DNA from: Dryococelus australis
Lineage: Eukaryota > Arthropoda > Insecta > Phasmatodea > Phasmatidae
Assembly (NCBI GenBank): GCA_029891345.1
Contig: CM056993.1
Span: 278,768,016 to 278,832,015, forward strand
Reading direction: 5' to 3'
Length of the DNA stretch: 64,000 nucleotides
The notes below the pieces were generated by a model. That model had not been told where the DNA came from, made no database searches, and worked only from the letters and a program-made list of their open reading frames with translations. The translations under genes were made by a program, and so were the position numbers. Positions 22,620 to 34,366 of the stretch are shown here, piece after piece (the stretch's first letter is position 1; each line of letters opens with the position of its first letter).

Positions 22620-23422
22620 ATAAGGCCTTACCACACCTCTGCCTCCCACAAGGCTGGGAAGAGGGATCACGCCCTCTCATTGCAGGAAACCCTGATTCAT
22701 ACCTACGTTGACCACAGCCCAAAGCCCAAACACTGATGCACAGCCACATCATAAGTCACCCTTCCTCCATGTTCTGAGACCCTTGCACTCAGACACCAAG
22801 CAGGAAACTGTTCACCTTGATATTTTTGGACCTTTGATTCAATCTAAAAGAGGTAGCATGTGTGTGTTAATATTGTTGGATAACTTCTCCAAGTTTGTCA
22901 TTTTATTACTGTTCAGGAACATGAAATCCTCCAGTATTGTAAGGGTCCTATGTGATCAGGTCGGGAAAGTATTCAGTGCCCCAGCGGAAATCCAGATGGA
23001 TAATGCTATATATTTCACCTCGTCAACATCTAAAGATGTGTGCTTTAAGTGGGCTGTCAAGCACTTTACTTCGAGTCTGTATTTCCCCAAGGGAAATCAA
23101 GTCGAGAGGATTAACAAAGTTCTTAAGGTATGTCTTACTATATTCTATAATCGTGATCATTCATTGTGGGACCAATATTTTGATCTCATCAACGTGGGTA
23201 AATAGTGCATTACATGGTTCTACAGGCACACTTCCATCCCTTCCTTTCCGTGATAGTCCCTTGAGCCATCCCCTATTCAATAATTGGAACATTCCCACCT
23301 TTCCCTCTACGCTATCTGCCTCTGACCGGGACCAATTTCTGGGGAAGGTCCACAAGCAGTTGGGCGCTGCTAAGGTTTTGGTTAATGATCGCCTTGTTAA
23401 ATCGCATGTGACAGAGTATTAG
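22620..23422 (+). pseudogene. Gypsy-type integrase catalytic domain, frameshifted
   Basis: The frame at 22708-23205 contains HLDIFGPLIQSKRG (first D), QMDNAIYFTS (second D) and GNQVERINKVLK (catalytic E), giving the D,D(35)E arrangement of retroviral-type integrase. The continuation TGTLPSLPFRDSP, then YNNW-like FNNWNIP and KVHKQLGAAKVLVNDR lies in the +1 frame from about 23190. No RT directly precedes it. Confidence 0.8.
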
Positions 23423-23639
23423 ATAGGTAGAATAGCATAAGCATGGATGTCTTAAATTTTCAACATACTGGTGTACTATCTTCAAAACCCTTATTAATTA
23501 CGTACATGAATACCATTAGGTTTGTATTTTATCTCATGTTGTTGCTCTCCCTCAGCAGTCACATATTAAATCGAGATAAATCAATATGAATTTAAAAAAA
23601 TAATATTAAATTGGTGCTTAGATAACAATGTTGCAGCAC

Positions 23640-24170
23640 CTACACAACGCTGCAACAACAGCTCTCCGTATTCACAGAAGAGCAGAGGCCGCAAGAAAAC
23701 TTGGAAGCTTTCGTCGACTGGAAAATCAGCTTGGCCAACCACCACCTGTCACCAGAAGATGTGTTTGAATACATCGTGGAAACAGTGCTCCCAGAACACT
23801 GACCTGCGCTATGTTCAATGGTGTATAGTGGATACCAGCGTTTCATATGGGCTGCTGTTACTATGGCGCGCGACTCAGAACCCAGGCACTACTACTTTCT
23901 GGACTCTTGGAACGTGAACAGTTGTGTAAAAACCAGTGACAGTTTCGCCAGATGCATAAATGCACCATGCAAAGGGTTGAATGGTCCAGGTAATCAGTCC
24001 GCCCACATAACTAGCCACGCGCAGGACTGCTCCACGAACGTGGTGGGTTACAGTGATCTAAGTGCTGCGTCTGCTATGTGTCATGCATGCCGTGAGGAAC
24101 AATATCACTGGCACAGAGTGTGCCCTAACCGAGTGACATCAGCTTCAAGAAACGCACCAACAGGGTAGGA
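23640..24170 (+). pseudogene. Gypsy element B, gag remnant
   Basis: Opening codons read LQQQLSVFTEEQRPQEN and LEAFVDWKISLANHHLSPED, a typical capsid N-terminal helix region. After a large deletion, SAMCHACREEQYHWHRVCPN (C-x2-C-x5-H-x4-C) resembles a CCHC zinc knuckle with one extra residue. The frame stops at the TAG near 24168. Confidence 0.55.
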
Positions 24171-24200
24171 CTACAACAGGAGCCCGCCTACTCCGCCAGC

Positions 24201-24656
24201 ATGTCCGCAGCAGTGCCCCAGGAAAAGATAAACAACCAGCCAACAGCATACTTGGGACAAGTGGGTACAACAATTAATAAGCTCTTGAGGGTACCTGTGA
24301 GTGTTTCCAATGTTACAACTTTTGCATTGATCGATACCACGACATCACACAATTTTGTCCACATAGAAGATGTAGAACTTTCAGACATACAGGATGCCAA
24401 CCTAACCGTACAGCTCACCACACTGCATGGCAAAAGTGATATCATTGGTGTTACTCAGCTTAACGTAAAAATTAGGGAAGTTGAAATGTGTGTTCCGGCC
24501 GTAGTCTCAAGAGAAATTCACGAGGACATTATCTTTGGAGTACCTTGGGTTATCGATCAAGAAGTGATTCTGTGCCCATGTCATACTGGCCTAGTCATGC
24601 AGCCTTTGAAAACATCTGCCTCAGTTAAACATAAAACTGTTGTCAAAACGAGATAA
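24201..24656 (+). pseudogene. Gypsy element B, aspartic protease region
   Basis: A 151-codon frame contains TTFALIDTTTSHNFVH, where active retropepsins have ALIDTGA.HNF; the catalytic DTG is DTT here. IIFGVPWV matches the conserved ILG block. The same domain in element C (about 52050) reads ALIDTATSHN. The next domain downstream is RT in the same direction. Confidence 0.65.
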
Positions 24657-24739
24657 AAACAATCCACAATGAACCACTCTGAACTTCTACAGACTGTACA
24701 TCACCTGACCCATAAATCAGATAACGGAGAGCGCCCCAC

Positions 24740-25330
24740 CCCTATTTATTAGTGTAAACACCGCCCTGAACATCCTGGGCAAGGCAAAAATGTTGTCATC
24801 TCTCGACATAAAACTTTGAATTTGGCAAATTCCAGTAAAACTGGAAGACAGACACAATACTGCTTTTACGGCCCCAGACGGCCACCAATATCAGTTCTGC
24901 ACCATGCCCTTTGGGCTTAAATGCACCTTGTCCACTTTCCAAAGCATGATGGTGAAAGTCCTTGGTGGAAAAATTGGTGATTTTGCAATGGCTTACCTAG
25001 ATGACATGGTCATATAGTTAGAAACATGGGAGGACCACCTACACCACCTAGCTATTGTTCTAAAACGACTTGCAATCAATGGCCTGACCTGTGCCAATCA
25101 CATGTGTAACATAGGGAAAAACCACCATTAAGTACCTTGGCCATATTGTCGATGAGGAAGGAAACCGCCCCACGCCAGAACAATTAACCATCATTCAAGA
25201 GTATCCAGTGCCCATCACGCGGAAAAGATTGCAAAAGTTATTTGACCTAATAAACTGGTTCAAGCAATACGTGCAAAATTTCTCAGTAATCACAACGCCA
25301 CTCATTGGAATCATCTCGCCCGCTAAGTAG
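24740..25330 (+). pseudogene. Gypsy element B, reverse transcriptase
   Basis: Recognisable RT blocks: LDIKL-stop-IWQIPV, TAFTAPDGHQYQFCTMPFGL and FQSMMVKVLGG, then the catalytic AYLDDMVI, with Y-L-D-D at 24994-25005, directly followed by an in-frame stop. EDHLHHLAIVLKRLAINGLT and the thumb region with GHIVDEEGNR follow. The catalytic box survives but several nonsense codons make it inactive. Confidence 0.85.
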
Positions 25331-25335
25331 TAAAA

Positions 25336-25803
25336 GTGGGTTACCAACATGCACGTATTGACGCAACCTGCCACCTGTATTTTCAAACAGATGCCAGCCA
25401 AGAAGGCATTGGTGCGTCGTTGTTCCTGCACAATGACAGCCAAGAGCCTTGTGTTATTAACTACTCCAGTGCCAAACTTGGCAACACTAAAAAGCGCTGT
25501 GATGTCAACGAACATGAATGTTTGGCAATCATCTGAGCCATAAAACTATACCGTGTTCACCAAAGAGTACAGGCGTTTTGCGCTTAGGACGGACAACCGT
25601 TGTTTACTGTGGGTACGACGCAAGATGTGCAAAGGCCATAGCAAATTAACGAGATGGTCCATGCTGCTACAAAAATTTGACTTTGTCGTCGGACATGTGC
25701 CCGGCAAGGATAATCAGTTAGCCAACACCTTGTCACATTTCCCAAACGAACAAAGTAGCAGTAGACGAAGAAAAGTGGGAAACTATCCTACCTCCGGAGA
25801 GTA
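25336..25803 (+). pseudogene. Gypsy element B, RNase H
   Basis: LYFQTDASQEGIGASLFLHN carries the first RNase H aspartate region. INYSSAKLGNTKKRCDVNEH and FALRTDNRCLLWV follow, then RWSMLLQKFDFVVGHVPGKD and NQLANTLSHFP. The frame breaks once near 25540. Confidence 0.85.
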
Positions 25804-25977
25804 ACATAACTGCAGTGGTACTGCAACAAATCACGGTGAAACCACCACAGCAAAACCTGCTAGTAGAAAAGTGTGCAGATGACCTCTATGTGGACATGTT
25901 GAACCAACAGCAAAAAGTCTCCAGAGGCAAAGGAAATAAAGGCGCAGTGCGAGGCGGAAGTAGTATAGGGATGGAGA

Positions 25978-26650
25978 GTGATTGACTACGGTCTCAAGAC
26001 ACGCAACATTGTAGCATTATACAAGTGGGAGAATACGTGCACAAATGTCATATCTGCAGTGTTTACAAAACACGTAGGTCAGATAGAAACTCCCAGTAAC
26101 AACGAAGGCTGCCTCAACGTCCTTTTGAAGCTATCACCTTGGACTTTATGGGACCATACCCCCACACTCATCGGGTGGCAAACATTTCATTTTAGTGGTG
26201 ACCGATTTGTTCACATGTTGTTGCGACTTGTATGCATTACCGAGCACTTGCATATGTCACATTATTGCCATCTTGAGAAAGGGGTTTTTTCCCCACTGGG
26301 GATACCCCAAAACACTCCTGAGTGACAATGCCTCACAGTTTTCAAGACCGTGTTGGAGGGAGTCGTGCATAGAATGGCACGTGGAACACCACACCATTGA
26401 TATGTGTCATGCACGTGTAAACCTGAGCAAATGCCGGGTTGCTTACCCAAGCCAAATTACCACCAAAACCCTTGTTACCAGGTGACTTTGTTTACATGCA
26501 AAATCACCACTTGTCGATTACCAAACTGAATTTTTGTGCAGGACCCAATCCCAAATGGACCGACCTACACAGGATCCTGGAGAAAATAAGTGTTGTCATA
26601 TTTAGTGCAGACAGAGCCAAGGAAAAGTTGTTAGGTCCAAAGAGATGATA
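25978..26650 (+). pseudogene. Gypsy element B, integrase, internally deleted
   Basis: Pieces in alternating frames: ISAVFTKHVGQIETP, TLDFMGPYPHTHR-like codons near 26145, then WGYPKTLLSDNASQFSRPCW (second D). The ANPTE-type glutamate block expected about 35 residues later is missing; the sequence jumps to VNLSKCRVAYPSQI. The C-terminal block FVYMQNHHLS, then GPNPKWTDLHRILEKIS is at 26490-26590. Confidence 0.75.
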
Positions 26651-27184
26651 CCCGTGCTGCTTCCATTTCCGATGACATTGTCGAACTAAGCCCACCTGTC
26701 ATCCAAGAGGATGTGAATGGTAAACAAAACTATATGAATAATTTAAGTAGTGCTGCCAAGGCAGAAGTGAGTGACTTTTGCCGTGCAACCAAAGTCAAAG
26801 GCACAACTGAAGTAGAAGTCCTATAGCATCATGAGGATAGCTACCTCTCGATTTTCGTGGCTTCCCAGCTGCCACACTGCCTGCTGCCATGCCCACCACA
26901 ACACCAGCACGGTGGTCGGCAGCAGAAGATTTCATTGGGGGGGGGGGGGGCTGAGAAAAACGTCACCCCACAACTTCGCTATGTCAGGAACCCCTGCAGC
27001 CACTTCGGGCACCCGGCATTATTGACGTCATCTGCAACTGCCTGAGACATCACACAAGGTAAGGAACTGGCCATTCCATACTTACCGGCTGAGGCACCGC
27101 CCCTTGCGCCACCCCACCTCCTGCTGCACTTCAGTGTAACTGGCGCTACAAAAGGTTGCAGCATCGCACCAGTGGTCTCCCTAA
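26651..27184. other. Region between element B pol and its 3' LTR
   Basis: Short open frames without recognised domains. It holds a 14-G run at 26937-26950. Confidence 0.5.
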
Positions 27185-27480
27185 GGGGGGGGGGGGGGGG
27201 TATTTGACGTCGTCCTCACTGTCCTGCTTGGGATGCAGCCCACTGCTGCTGTGCTCGTGCATCAGTCACACACAATCATGCGTTCAGTGTATGGGTCAAT
27301 CAAGTCATTCATACACAAATGGATCAGTGGACCATCCAGTGACCCAAATGACCTCTTTCCAGTATGTTTACAGTGCTAAAGTGGTATGTTCCCTCTTAAA
27401 GCAGAGTCTTATATATATAAAAGGGTTCATGTAATGCTACCAACCAATGACTTGAGATGCTCTAAAATCATTATACAATT
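27185..27480 (+). repeat. Poly-G tract and 3' LTR of Gypsy element B
   Basis: A 16-G run (27185-27200) ends in GTATT just before TGACGTCGTCCTCACTGTCC, the LTR start also seen at 13086. TATATATAAAAGG near 27410 could be the LTR promoter. The 3' end of the LTR is not resolved. Confidence 0.5.
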
Positions 27481-29320
27481 TTGCAGTGTTTGTCATGTGT
27501 ATTTCGTTTAAAAAGGGCACATTTCAATTTCTCAGTTCTGGCATCCACCATGCCACATACTCAAATTCAAAATCTCCGACCTAATATTAAATTATTGTTT
27601 TAATTTAATATTGTACTTTTGAGTGCTGTCGTCTCGTAATTTATAATGATTTTCTATATGCTTTGCAAGCCCATTCAGGCTTTTCCACGTAATTTAAATT
27701 TTCCAACATGCATAGCAACAAGAACTGTGGACATTATTTAAATGATTCGTTACGCCGGAATTACTTGCATAATTCCTTCAGATCTTGTTTTGTGAATTTA
27801 AGTATTCTGTTATGTATACTTTTTTCAAGTGTATGTATTTTGTATTTCCTTCGTAATGATAGGGTAGATCTCCATTAGGTAACGGGATTTCTAAGCTACC
27901 ATTTTCAGTCTAGCGGGCCAAGGAGAGTGCATGTGCTTCGCATCGTGGGGGACTTCAACTCATTTTGTATGGACATTTAGCCACAATAGTAAGTAATTTC
28001 TACCGGAAGCTTTTCGTAATTTTTGGCTTTCCCCCACGCTCTCTCTCTCATTTTTGCCAGACTTGCGGCTCCGGTGATTTGAACCACTTTAATTTCCATT
28101 TGCGCTTAACAGTGCTTTTTGCAGTGTCTGCCTATAGCAGGCCTGATATTCCACGCCCACTTTTTTCAAGGGATGTAGTGTATTGTCGTGTATTTGTAAT
28201 CTCATTTGGTCAATATGCACTTTCAGGTAGACCTAGTCTTATTTTATTACATTAGTACTTAATGTACCTTCGGGATCTGGCCCACTCCAGAACCCCCACA
28301 TGCTCCGCTTATGAACTGTGTAAGTGTGCTAAACTGAACTTTGTCCTAACTTCTTTCGATAACGTGTGCTGCGAGGGGACTGCTGCATGGCTGTCTACCT
28401 GCTACTGCCCTGAGATACAATCTCCACGTGTTCCCCCGTGCCGTAGATCAGCTGGCACCCTTGGTAAATACTCTTAACATTTCTCTGAATTTCTCACCAT
28501 AAATAACGGTTTCTCTCAAATCCGGCAAATTTGTGGGCGCAAGTTCTTTCATGAAATAACGTTCAACCAGGCATTTACTCTTCCATTGTTGTCAGGAAAC
28601 TTGATGACATGCACTTTTGCCAAACAGTATAATTTCAAATACACTGAGGAAGACTCAGTTTAAACACTTTGGTGTACTATTTCACTTTAAGCCACAATTT
28701 TCATTAAAATACGACCAGCGACATGCTTAAACAAACCAAGCTGCCAGTCATATTAGCCACTTAATGTTTGTCTCCTAGTCATGATGTCACTAGCTTGGCC
28801 AGAAGAGGTTGTAAGGCATGGAAGTCCCTGTTGTAACGGCCTAACCCCTTTCCTGCCTGGTAGTGCTGGTCTGCCTGCCTGATGAGTTGTTTCTTCATTC
28901 AGCAGCTACCCGGCATGGAACTGTGGGCAGAAACAGTCAGAAGGCAATGTCGACAGACAACCCTGTATGATCATCATTGTTTGGGCAGCCCACACTAGGT
29001 GTACACACAGCAGGAATCGGAGGGCTGCATGAAGAAACTTCTGCCCAGAGGAATGATGCTCATGTATCTGGGTGTTGACTGAACCACCATGTAAGGAATT
29101 TCACTTGGCCAATAAGAAGTTGGAAACCAGATATACTATATTATACACCAAACTAGAAGAAATACCAAAGGCTCAGTTTAATTTGGAGGAAAAAATACTC
29201 AGAATTATTTATTACTTTTATTTGAAAATTGTACACTTAATTTGATAATTTAACAGTTCAGTTAGAAGTATTCTATCGTAAACATAACAAAAATTGATAA
29301 TACACTAAGTTTTCAAGTTT
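27481..29320. other. Intergenic / retroelement debris, no gene recognised
   Basis: Frames at 27965-28477 have no recognised domain or exon borders. GC content rises in 28270-28460 and 28800-29060, which often marks old LTR or LINE debris, but no family could be assigned. Confidence 0.35.
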
Positions 29321-29379
29321 TATTTACAAAGATTGGGCTGAGACACTTTGATACTGGACCATGAATATCACATTTTATT
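29319..29379 (-). terminator. Polyadenylation signals of the SLC26A11-like gene
   Basis: On the minus strand the stop TAA (29380-29378) sits inside TTAATAAAATG, so AATAAA (29379-29374) overlaps the stop codon. A second AATAAA lies at 29324-29319. If the first is used the 3' UTR would be only about 20 nt. Confidence 0.5.
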
Positions 29380-29526
29380 AAGGACTATTTTTTACAGCAA
29401 TTACACTCTCTCTTCCGCTAGAACATTCTGTGATTGTGTCCATTTCATTTTCCAGTAATACATTTGTTTCCTGGATGCCATTTTCAAGAGCTGCCTTTTC
29501 TTCTTTTTCTATATCTGTAGTGGTAC
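29378..29526 (-). CDS. SLC26A11-like anion exchanger, last coding exon
   Basis: The acceptor is TTTATTTTCTTTTTTCAG, a textbook pyrimidine tract. The exon begins with GT, which completes the Gly codon started by the final G of the 37673-37826 exon, then reads TTTDIEKEEKAALENGIQET, 28 further residues and a stop (48 residues). It is an acidic cytoplasmic tail after the STAS domain. The tail is not conserved in itself; the call rests on exact phase agreement, strand and splice quality. The intron before it is 8146 bp and holds the disrupted mariner. Confidence 0.8.
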
Positions 29527-31057
29527 CTGAAAAAAGAAAATAAAGACAGTATGTTATACAGTGTACAAATCCCTCCTTAATTCCAAGAAGCGAATTTAGC
29601 ATAATGTATCTTGTTTTACCTTATTTATATGTTATTTATTATAGTCATATAGAACACATAGCTATTTTTTCACACTTGCATTTAGGTTTTTTTTTTTTTT
29701 TGTTCTTTATGGGGCCATATTTTTATTCAGGAGGAATATTTAAACTTAACACTGAAAAATATGTTGCATGTCAATGGCCAACAATAATGTGTGTCAGTGC
29801 ACCCCACTCACCAGTGTCACCAGTGTCTCCAGTATCAGTCAGGAGGAACCTCAATAGCCATGAATTTGGTCTACTGCCCTTCTACCATGACAGTCTGGTT
29901 TCAGATGCTAGTAAACCAAGTCTGCATTTTCACATGTAAGAAATGTGGTGGGTAGTGTTAATGGCTTTTTCTACACAAATTCATTTCTTACCTGTTCAAT
30001 CCTCAAGTTTAATTTTTAATTTTAATATCAAAGTTAGGCAGGCATCTGTGGCTCCCCCTTGAAAGTATAACACCAATTGGTACGTTATTACTTTCAAAGC
30101 TTGTGCAAATATTAATATTTCGGCATAATTGTGAAAAAAAAATCCACATTTATGTTTACATGCTTTCCTGCCACAAAGACATTATATGCTTTAAGGGAAT
30201 AAAGTAACGCTTACAGTATGTTGAACAAGGTATTGCTTAACCAGGAAGTAAAGATGAGCTTATGTAATATAAAATGATAAACATTTTCAGTTAGCATAAA
30301 AAGTTAAAACTAGGTACTGAATTTATTAGAAATAGAAAATCATACTATTTTTTAAATATAAAATCTATTTAAAAATTGTTTAAATTCCGAAACAAATTTA
30401 CTAAATTTTATGTAACTTAGTTTTCCATGGTACACACACAACTGCCAAAAGTGTATCACGTTTATCTATAGAATTATTGTAGTCAAAAACATTTGCATGT
30501 TTTCGAAGGGGCTTTTCTCTTCCTAAACTGTCTTTGCTCATCTGGGAAAACAGACACTTGAATTATTTGTTTATTTCTACTAAGAAATTATTCACCTTTT
30601 GTTACAAATACCTGTGCTCATCCATTGCACATTTAGTACTGTACTTAACATTTACCCTGGGACTAAGGTGATGCTTTCTGGAATGTAAGCTATGTCTGCG
30701 TAATGATATCAGTATGTATTTACTAGCTAATGGATTTACATTATGCTACAGAGATTAATTTAAATGTATATTGATTTCACAAACTATCATATTTATTAAT
30801 TGTTTATTAGAATTCTTGCTTGAAATATATACAATGAAGTATTTTCTCATTGAGATCAGAGCTCAAATGATTTTTATTCCTTGATATCATTCTTTGCTCT
30901 ATCCCCTATTCTAAATGAGTAGGAAGTCACAAGGAATAATTTTAGACAAGTTTTAAACACTGCTTTAAGTTCATTTTTTGTATATCATCATGATAATTAC
31001 CAAACCTTGTAATGCCAAAAAATTGTAATGCAAACTTTTAAAATCTATGATAATATA
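29527..31057 (-). other. Intron of the SLC26A11-like gene, unannotated part
   Basis: AT-rich, with no recognised exon. A 111-codon plus-strand frame at 29604-29939 shows no domain. Confidence 0.5.
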
Positions 31058-31394
31058 TACTTGGGTTGGATAAAAAGTAGGGGCAACACTGCTGACACAT
31101 CATAGGCGAGAGTGACAGAGACACAAGAGGTTTCTATTGCTGATACCAGATGAGGAAGTGTGGCAAGTGGCAATGGCTGCATGTTATTCAGACAAATACT
31201 GTACTGCCATAAAGTGGAGGAAAACCCAAATTACACTCTGGGTTTACAAAAGAAGAACAACATGTGTGAATCAAAACTGAAGTGGTATTTGGTTGGAGTA
31301 CACAAGATTGTTTTCAGGGTAACACACTGTGATAGGTGCATATTGGTTTTGAGTGACGGTGACAAAAATATGGGAATTAATTAATGCAAAGGTA

Positions 31395-31930
31395 ACCCGA
31401 CTTAGCCACCAGACACTGTCGATAGGCGGTGTCATGATGTTGCTGGTGATCTCAGAGTTGTTTAGTCGTCCGCCCAGATGTACGCCATTCCCTCGGTGAT
31501 GGAATTGTTGAATCCTCCCAAAGATGAAAGTGAGGTCAGGCTCTCCTTGCACCTGATACATTCACATAGTTTTGTGGGCCTATTCAGGCTGACCTACATG
31601 CGTTAAACAGATGTTAAATGACATTTTTATCAAGGTTGTGTAAGATTACGTTACTGAATAAACTTCTGGAAGGTAGTGTTGGGGGTCCCATGGCCCTAAA
31701 TGCCAAGGAGGTGGTGCGCAGAAATAAAACTTGTTTGCTAACACATGTATATTTTCCCTTGCACAAATTCATTACTTCACATTGCTGTGACACTTATGTG
31801 GTTCCTGGCCACTTGCACCCGTCAGGTGGGCTTAGCTGCGCAAAATTTTGTTACAGCAACATGGGGATTAAGGTGAAGTTATGCTTCCCCGGGCGATGGT
31901 ATTCCTGGGAAAGGAGAGGTGACGCTTCCG
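31395..31930 (+). repeat. Dispersed repeat B, copy 1
   Basis: It shares with 38045-38545, in order, AGGCGGTGTC, GTGGGCCTATTCA(G/A)G(C/T)TGACC, a TTGTGTAAGATTACG block, GGGGTCC and CTTCCCC(G/A)GGCGATG. Non-coding; family unknown. Confidence 0.6.
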
Positions 31931-32444
31931 GTTACGAGAGGAAATGAAGGTACTAGTTGATTAATTAAATTTTTTTGTAAACTAAGTGATTGTGACTCAA
32001 ATACATGCATGTACCTGGAGCGTGGCACGGTGCATGACAACGAACTGTTTACTTGCAAAACTGAACACATTTAAAAAACATAACCCATTACAAAAAAATA
32101 TGAAAATTCAACAACAAACCCTAAGCCATCAAAACCCTTGCAAGAACAAATATTTGATGAGATAAAATGTAGGTAATATCATGATATGAAACTGATGCGT
32201 GCCGCTTAATTTAGTTATACTAAACAACTATGACTCAACACTAACGTATTATACGTCAACCGAAGAAGGCAATCATAGATGGCTACAGGATTGTTTCCCG
32301 TGGGAGGGACAGTTACAGACATGTAGTATTAATACTTGTTCCGGACCTGACTTTGCCTCACTACAAACGTAGTTCTACGCAACCCAAGGAAGGGTCAAAC
32401 CCAGCATGTTATTCACGAGTGTATATAGGATCGTCCCAGCCTAT

Positions 32445-33130
32445 TGGGTGGTTCCAGCACGTGAATTAAAAAAACATTTTCCAAGCGGCAGAGTAACATG
32501 TCTGCCACCCCGACACACCAGGCAGACGGAGTGTCGCCACCCCGATGAACAGAGCGTCCAAGGCCATATAGCCGAGCACAGAGGGTGACTTCTCCCACCC
32601 CGCTTGCTCCAGGCAGACGTCACAGCCTCCACTCCAGTCCAGGCATGGGCAGGCCAACCGCACTATAAAGGGCAGTGCACGGCCGCAGTCGAGCGTGATG
32701 TTCATCAACCACCAGAGGCTCCAACCACCAACAGCATTTACCAGAAGCTGTTCACATCTAAGCCTGCAAGACTTCACTCCACACTTTCCGTTGTCGTTCC
32801 TTCTGGTTTGGCAGCCACCACTACTTGCTGGTAGTGGCAACTACACCCACTACCCTCCCTCTTCAGTCGTCGCTTTTGTTTTCTGCCCACACACATTAGG
32901 CTCGGCGTAGACTACCATTCAGCTGCTCGTGTCCTGGTAACTGGCACTGACACCACGCCTGGCATAGCCAACTCCTTCGGCAGCAGCAAAGCCATAGAGT
33001 GGAGCAGGAAATACCGTACCATGCTGTACCATAACTCACCATCCAGCATGTCAACGGAGACATTTTGTCCCAGCCGACCCACTACTTCATCGGAGCCAAA
33101 GAAGCAGGTACTCGAATACTCTGGTAAGTC
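32445..33130 (+). repeat. LTR-like sequence with TATA box
   Basis: A GC-rich island in AT-rich surroundings, containing CACTATAAAGGGCAGTGC near 32670 followed by CA-rich leader-like sequence. It resembles a Gypsy LTR promoter, but no matching second LTR and no terminal duplication could be defined. A short frame near 33100-33200 (EYSGKSALPKRASLMVRHIA) is unassigned. Confidence 0.35.
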
Positions 33131-33519
33131 TGCCCTACCTAAACGGGCTAGTTTAATGGTAAGACATATTGCAGACCATCTACACCTAATTTTGGGATAA
33201 GTCGTCAACCTACACAACCAATGTTAACGTCCAGTAGGAAACCTCCTCAGAATAAATATGATGTTAAAACCAGAGCATGCCTGACCTAGTGCAAATCAAA
33301 ACCACATTAACCGAGTCTCCTTAAGTCTAAAGCGACACGCATCAAAACATAAACACTTGAATGAAATAATGGCTTAATTTCTTAGGGCATCTTTCGTGTA
33401 GTTTGTTAAGACTTTCTATTAGTCTTGCTATCTTTATTTGTGAGAATTAACATTGCACCCTGCACTACGTGATAGAAACTTTCCATACTGCTCCCCCATC
33501 GGGCAAGCTAAGTTGCCAG

Positions 33520-33665
33520 GGGAGGGGGATGGTTGCACTATGCTGCTCTGACTCGCACTATACTACACACAGCACTTGTTTGTTGGGGTCCATGCACCAG
33601 TCGTGCTCATTGCAATGGGGGAGGTGGACGCCCAGCGTGGTGACTGTCTGAAAGCGATTGGACAT
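33520..33665 (+). repeat. Repeat C, copy 1
   Basis: Shares GCTCTGA, ACTA(T/C)AC and GGTGGA(C/T)G, CAGCGTGG and CTGA blocks in order with 39395-39545. Probably part of the mariner 5' region or of a short LTR. Confidence 0.4.
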
Positions 33666-33689
33666 CATCCTGTGACAAGGGATCGTGTG

Positions 33690-34248
33690 AAGCATGTGGT
33701 GGTGCAATAGGTGAAAGTGTTTTGTGAATGCAGGAATGCAGTTCAGGATCCCCCTTGTTCAAAACAACCCTTAATAGACAACACATTTAGCTTCTTGTTT
33801 CCCTGACGGATGTGGATTTTCTGATGGATGACATGTGACATGGTTGTAAAGGAAGGCATATGCCACAAAACTGTCCTCCAGTTTCTGCACAACATTCTTG
33901 TTTCTCCAACATTGCAGTGTATTGGATGAGTCATCAAATCACCAAGGTGCAATAATTGTATTTCTATGCACTTCCACAGGAATTGGCAAACCATTACCAG
34001 AGGGAGGGGGAAAACTTCCTTGGAAGGATCATCACCATGGACAAAATCTGGACTCGTATGAACGACACTTGAATTTGAAGTCCAATCAATGAAAGCTTCC
34101 TGGATCACCTCATAGGAAGAAAGTGTACTCTGCACAAGGTATGAAGGTGATGCTTACTACTGCAACTACTTCATTCTGTGCTCAGGAAAAACCAATGGCA
34201 TTTCCTGTCAAGGACTCCCATCATCCTTTATTACAACATTGCATGGAG
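33690..34248 (+). pseudogene. Mariner transposase remnant
   Basis: Scrambled frames contain pieces matching the mariner DD34D core: VLQFLHNILVSPTLQC, then REGENFLGRIITMDKIWTRM (first catalytic D in the T.DE.W block, here MDKIW), EVQSMKAS, and LCTRYEGDAYYCNYF. Stops interrupt at least three times. The core ends where the 118-bp inverted-repeat arm begins at 34249, so the rest was lost or displaced. Confidence 0.6.
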
Positions 34249-34366
34249 TGCATCATAGGAGACTGGGAAGGTTTTTGATGTTGGGAAAGCTGTTGATGGT
34301 ATGCCAAGCTAGCAGGCGCCAGTGCGGAGAGTACAAGTGTTGTGGGGTCGTGATGGCCGACGGCCC
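34249..34366 (+). repeat. 118-bp inverted repeat, left arm
   Basis: TGCATCATAGGAGACTGGGA to GTGATGGCCGACGGCCC. It is the reverse complement of 36597-36714 with a single mismatch (A/C in the twelfth base region). No similarity continues on either side. Confidence 0.95.
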
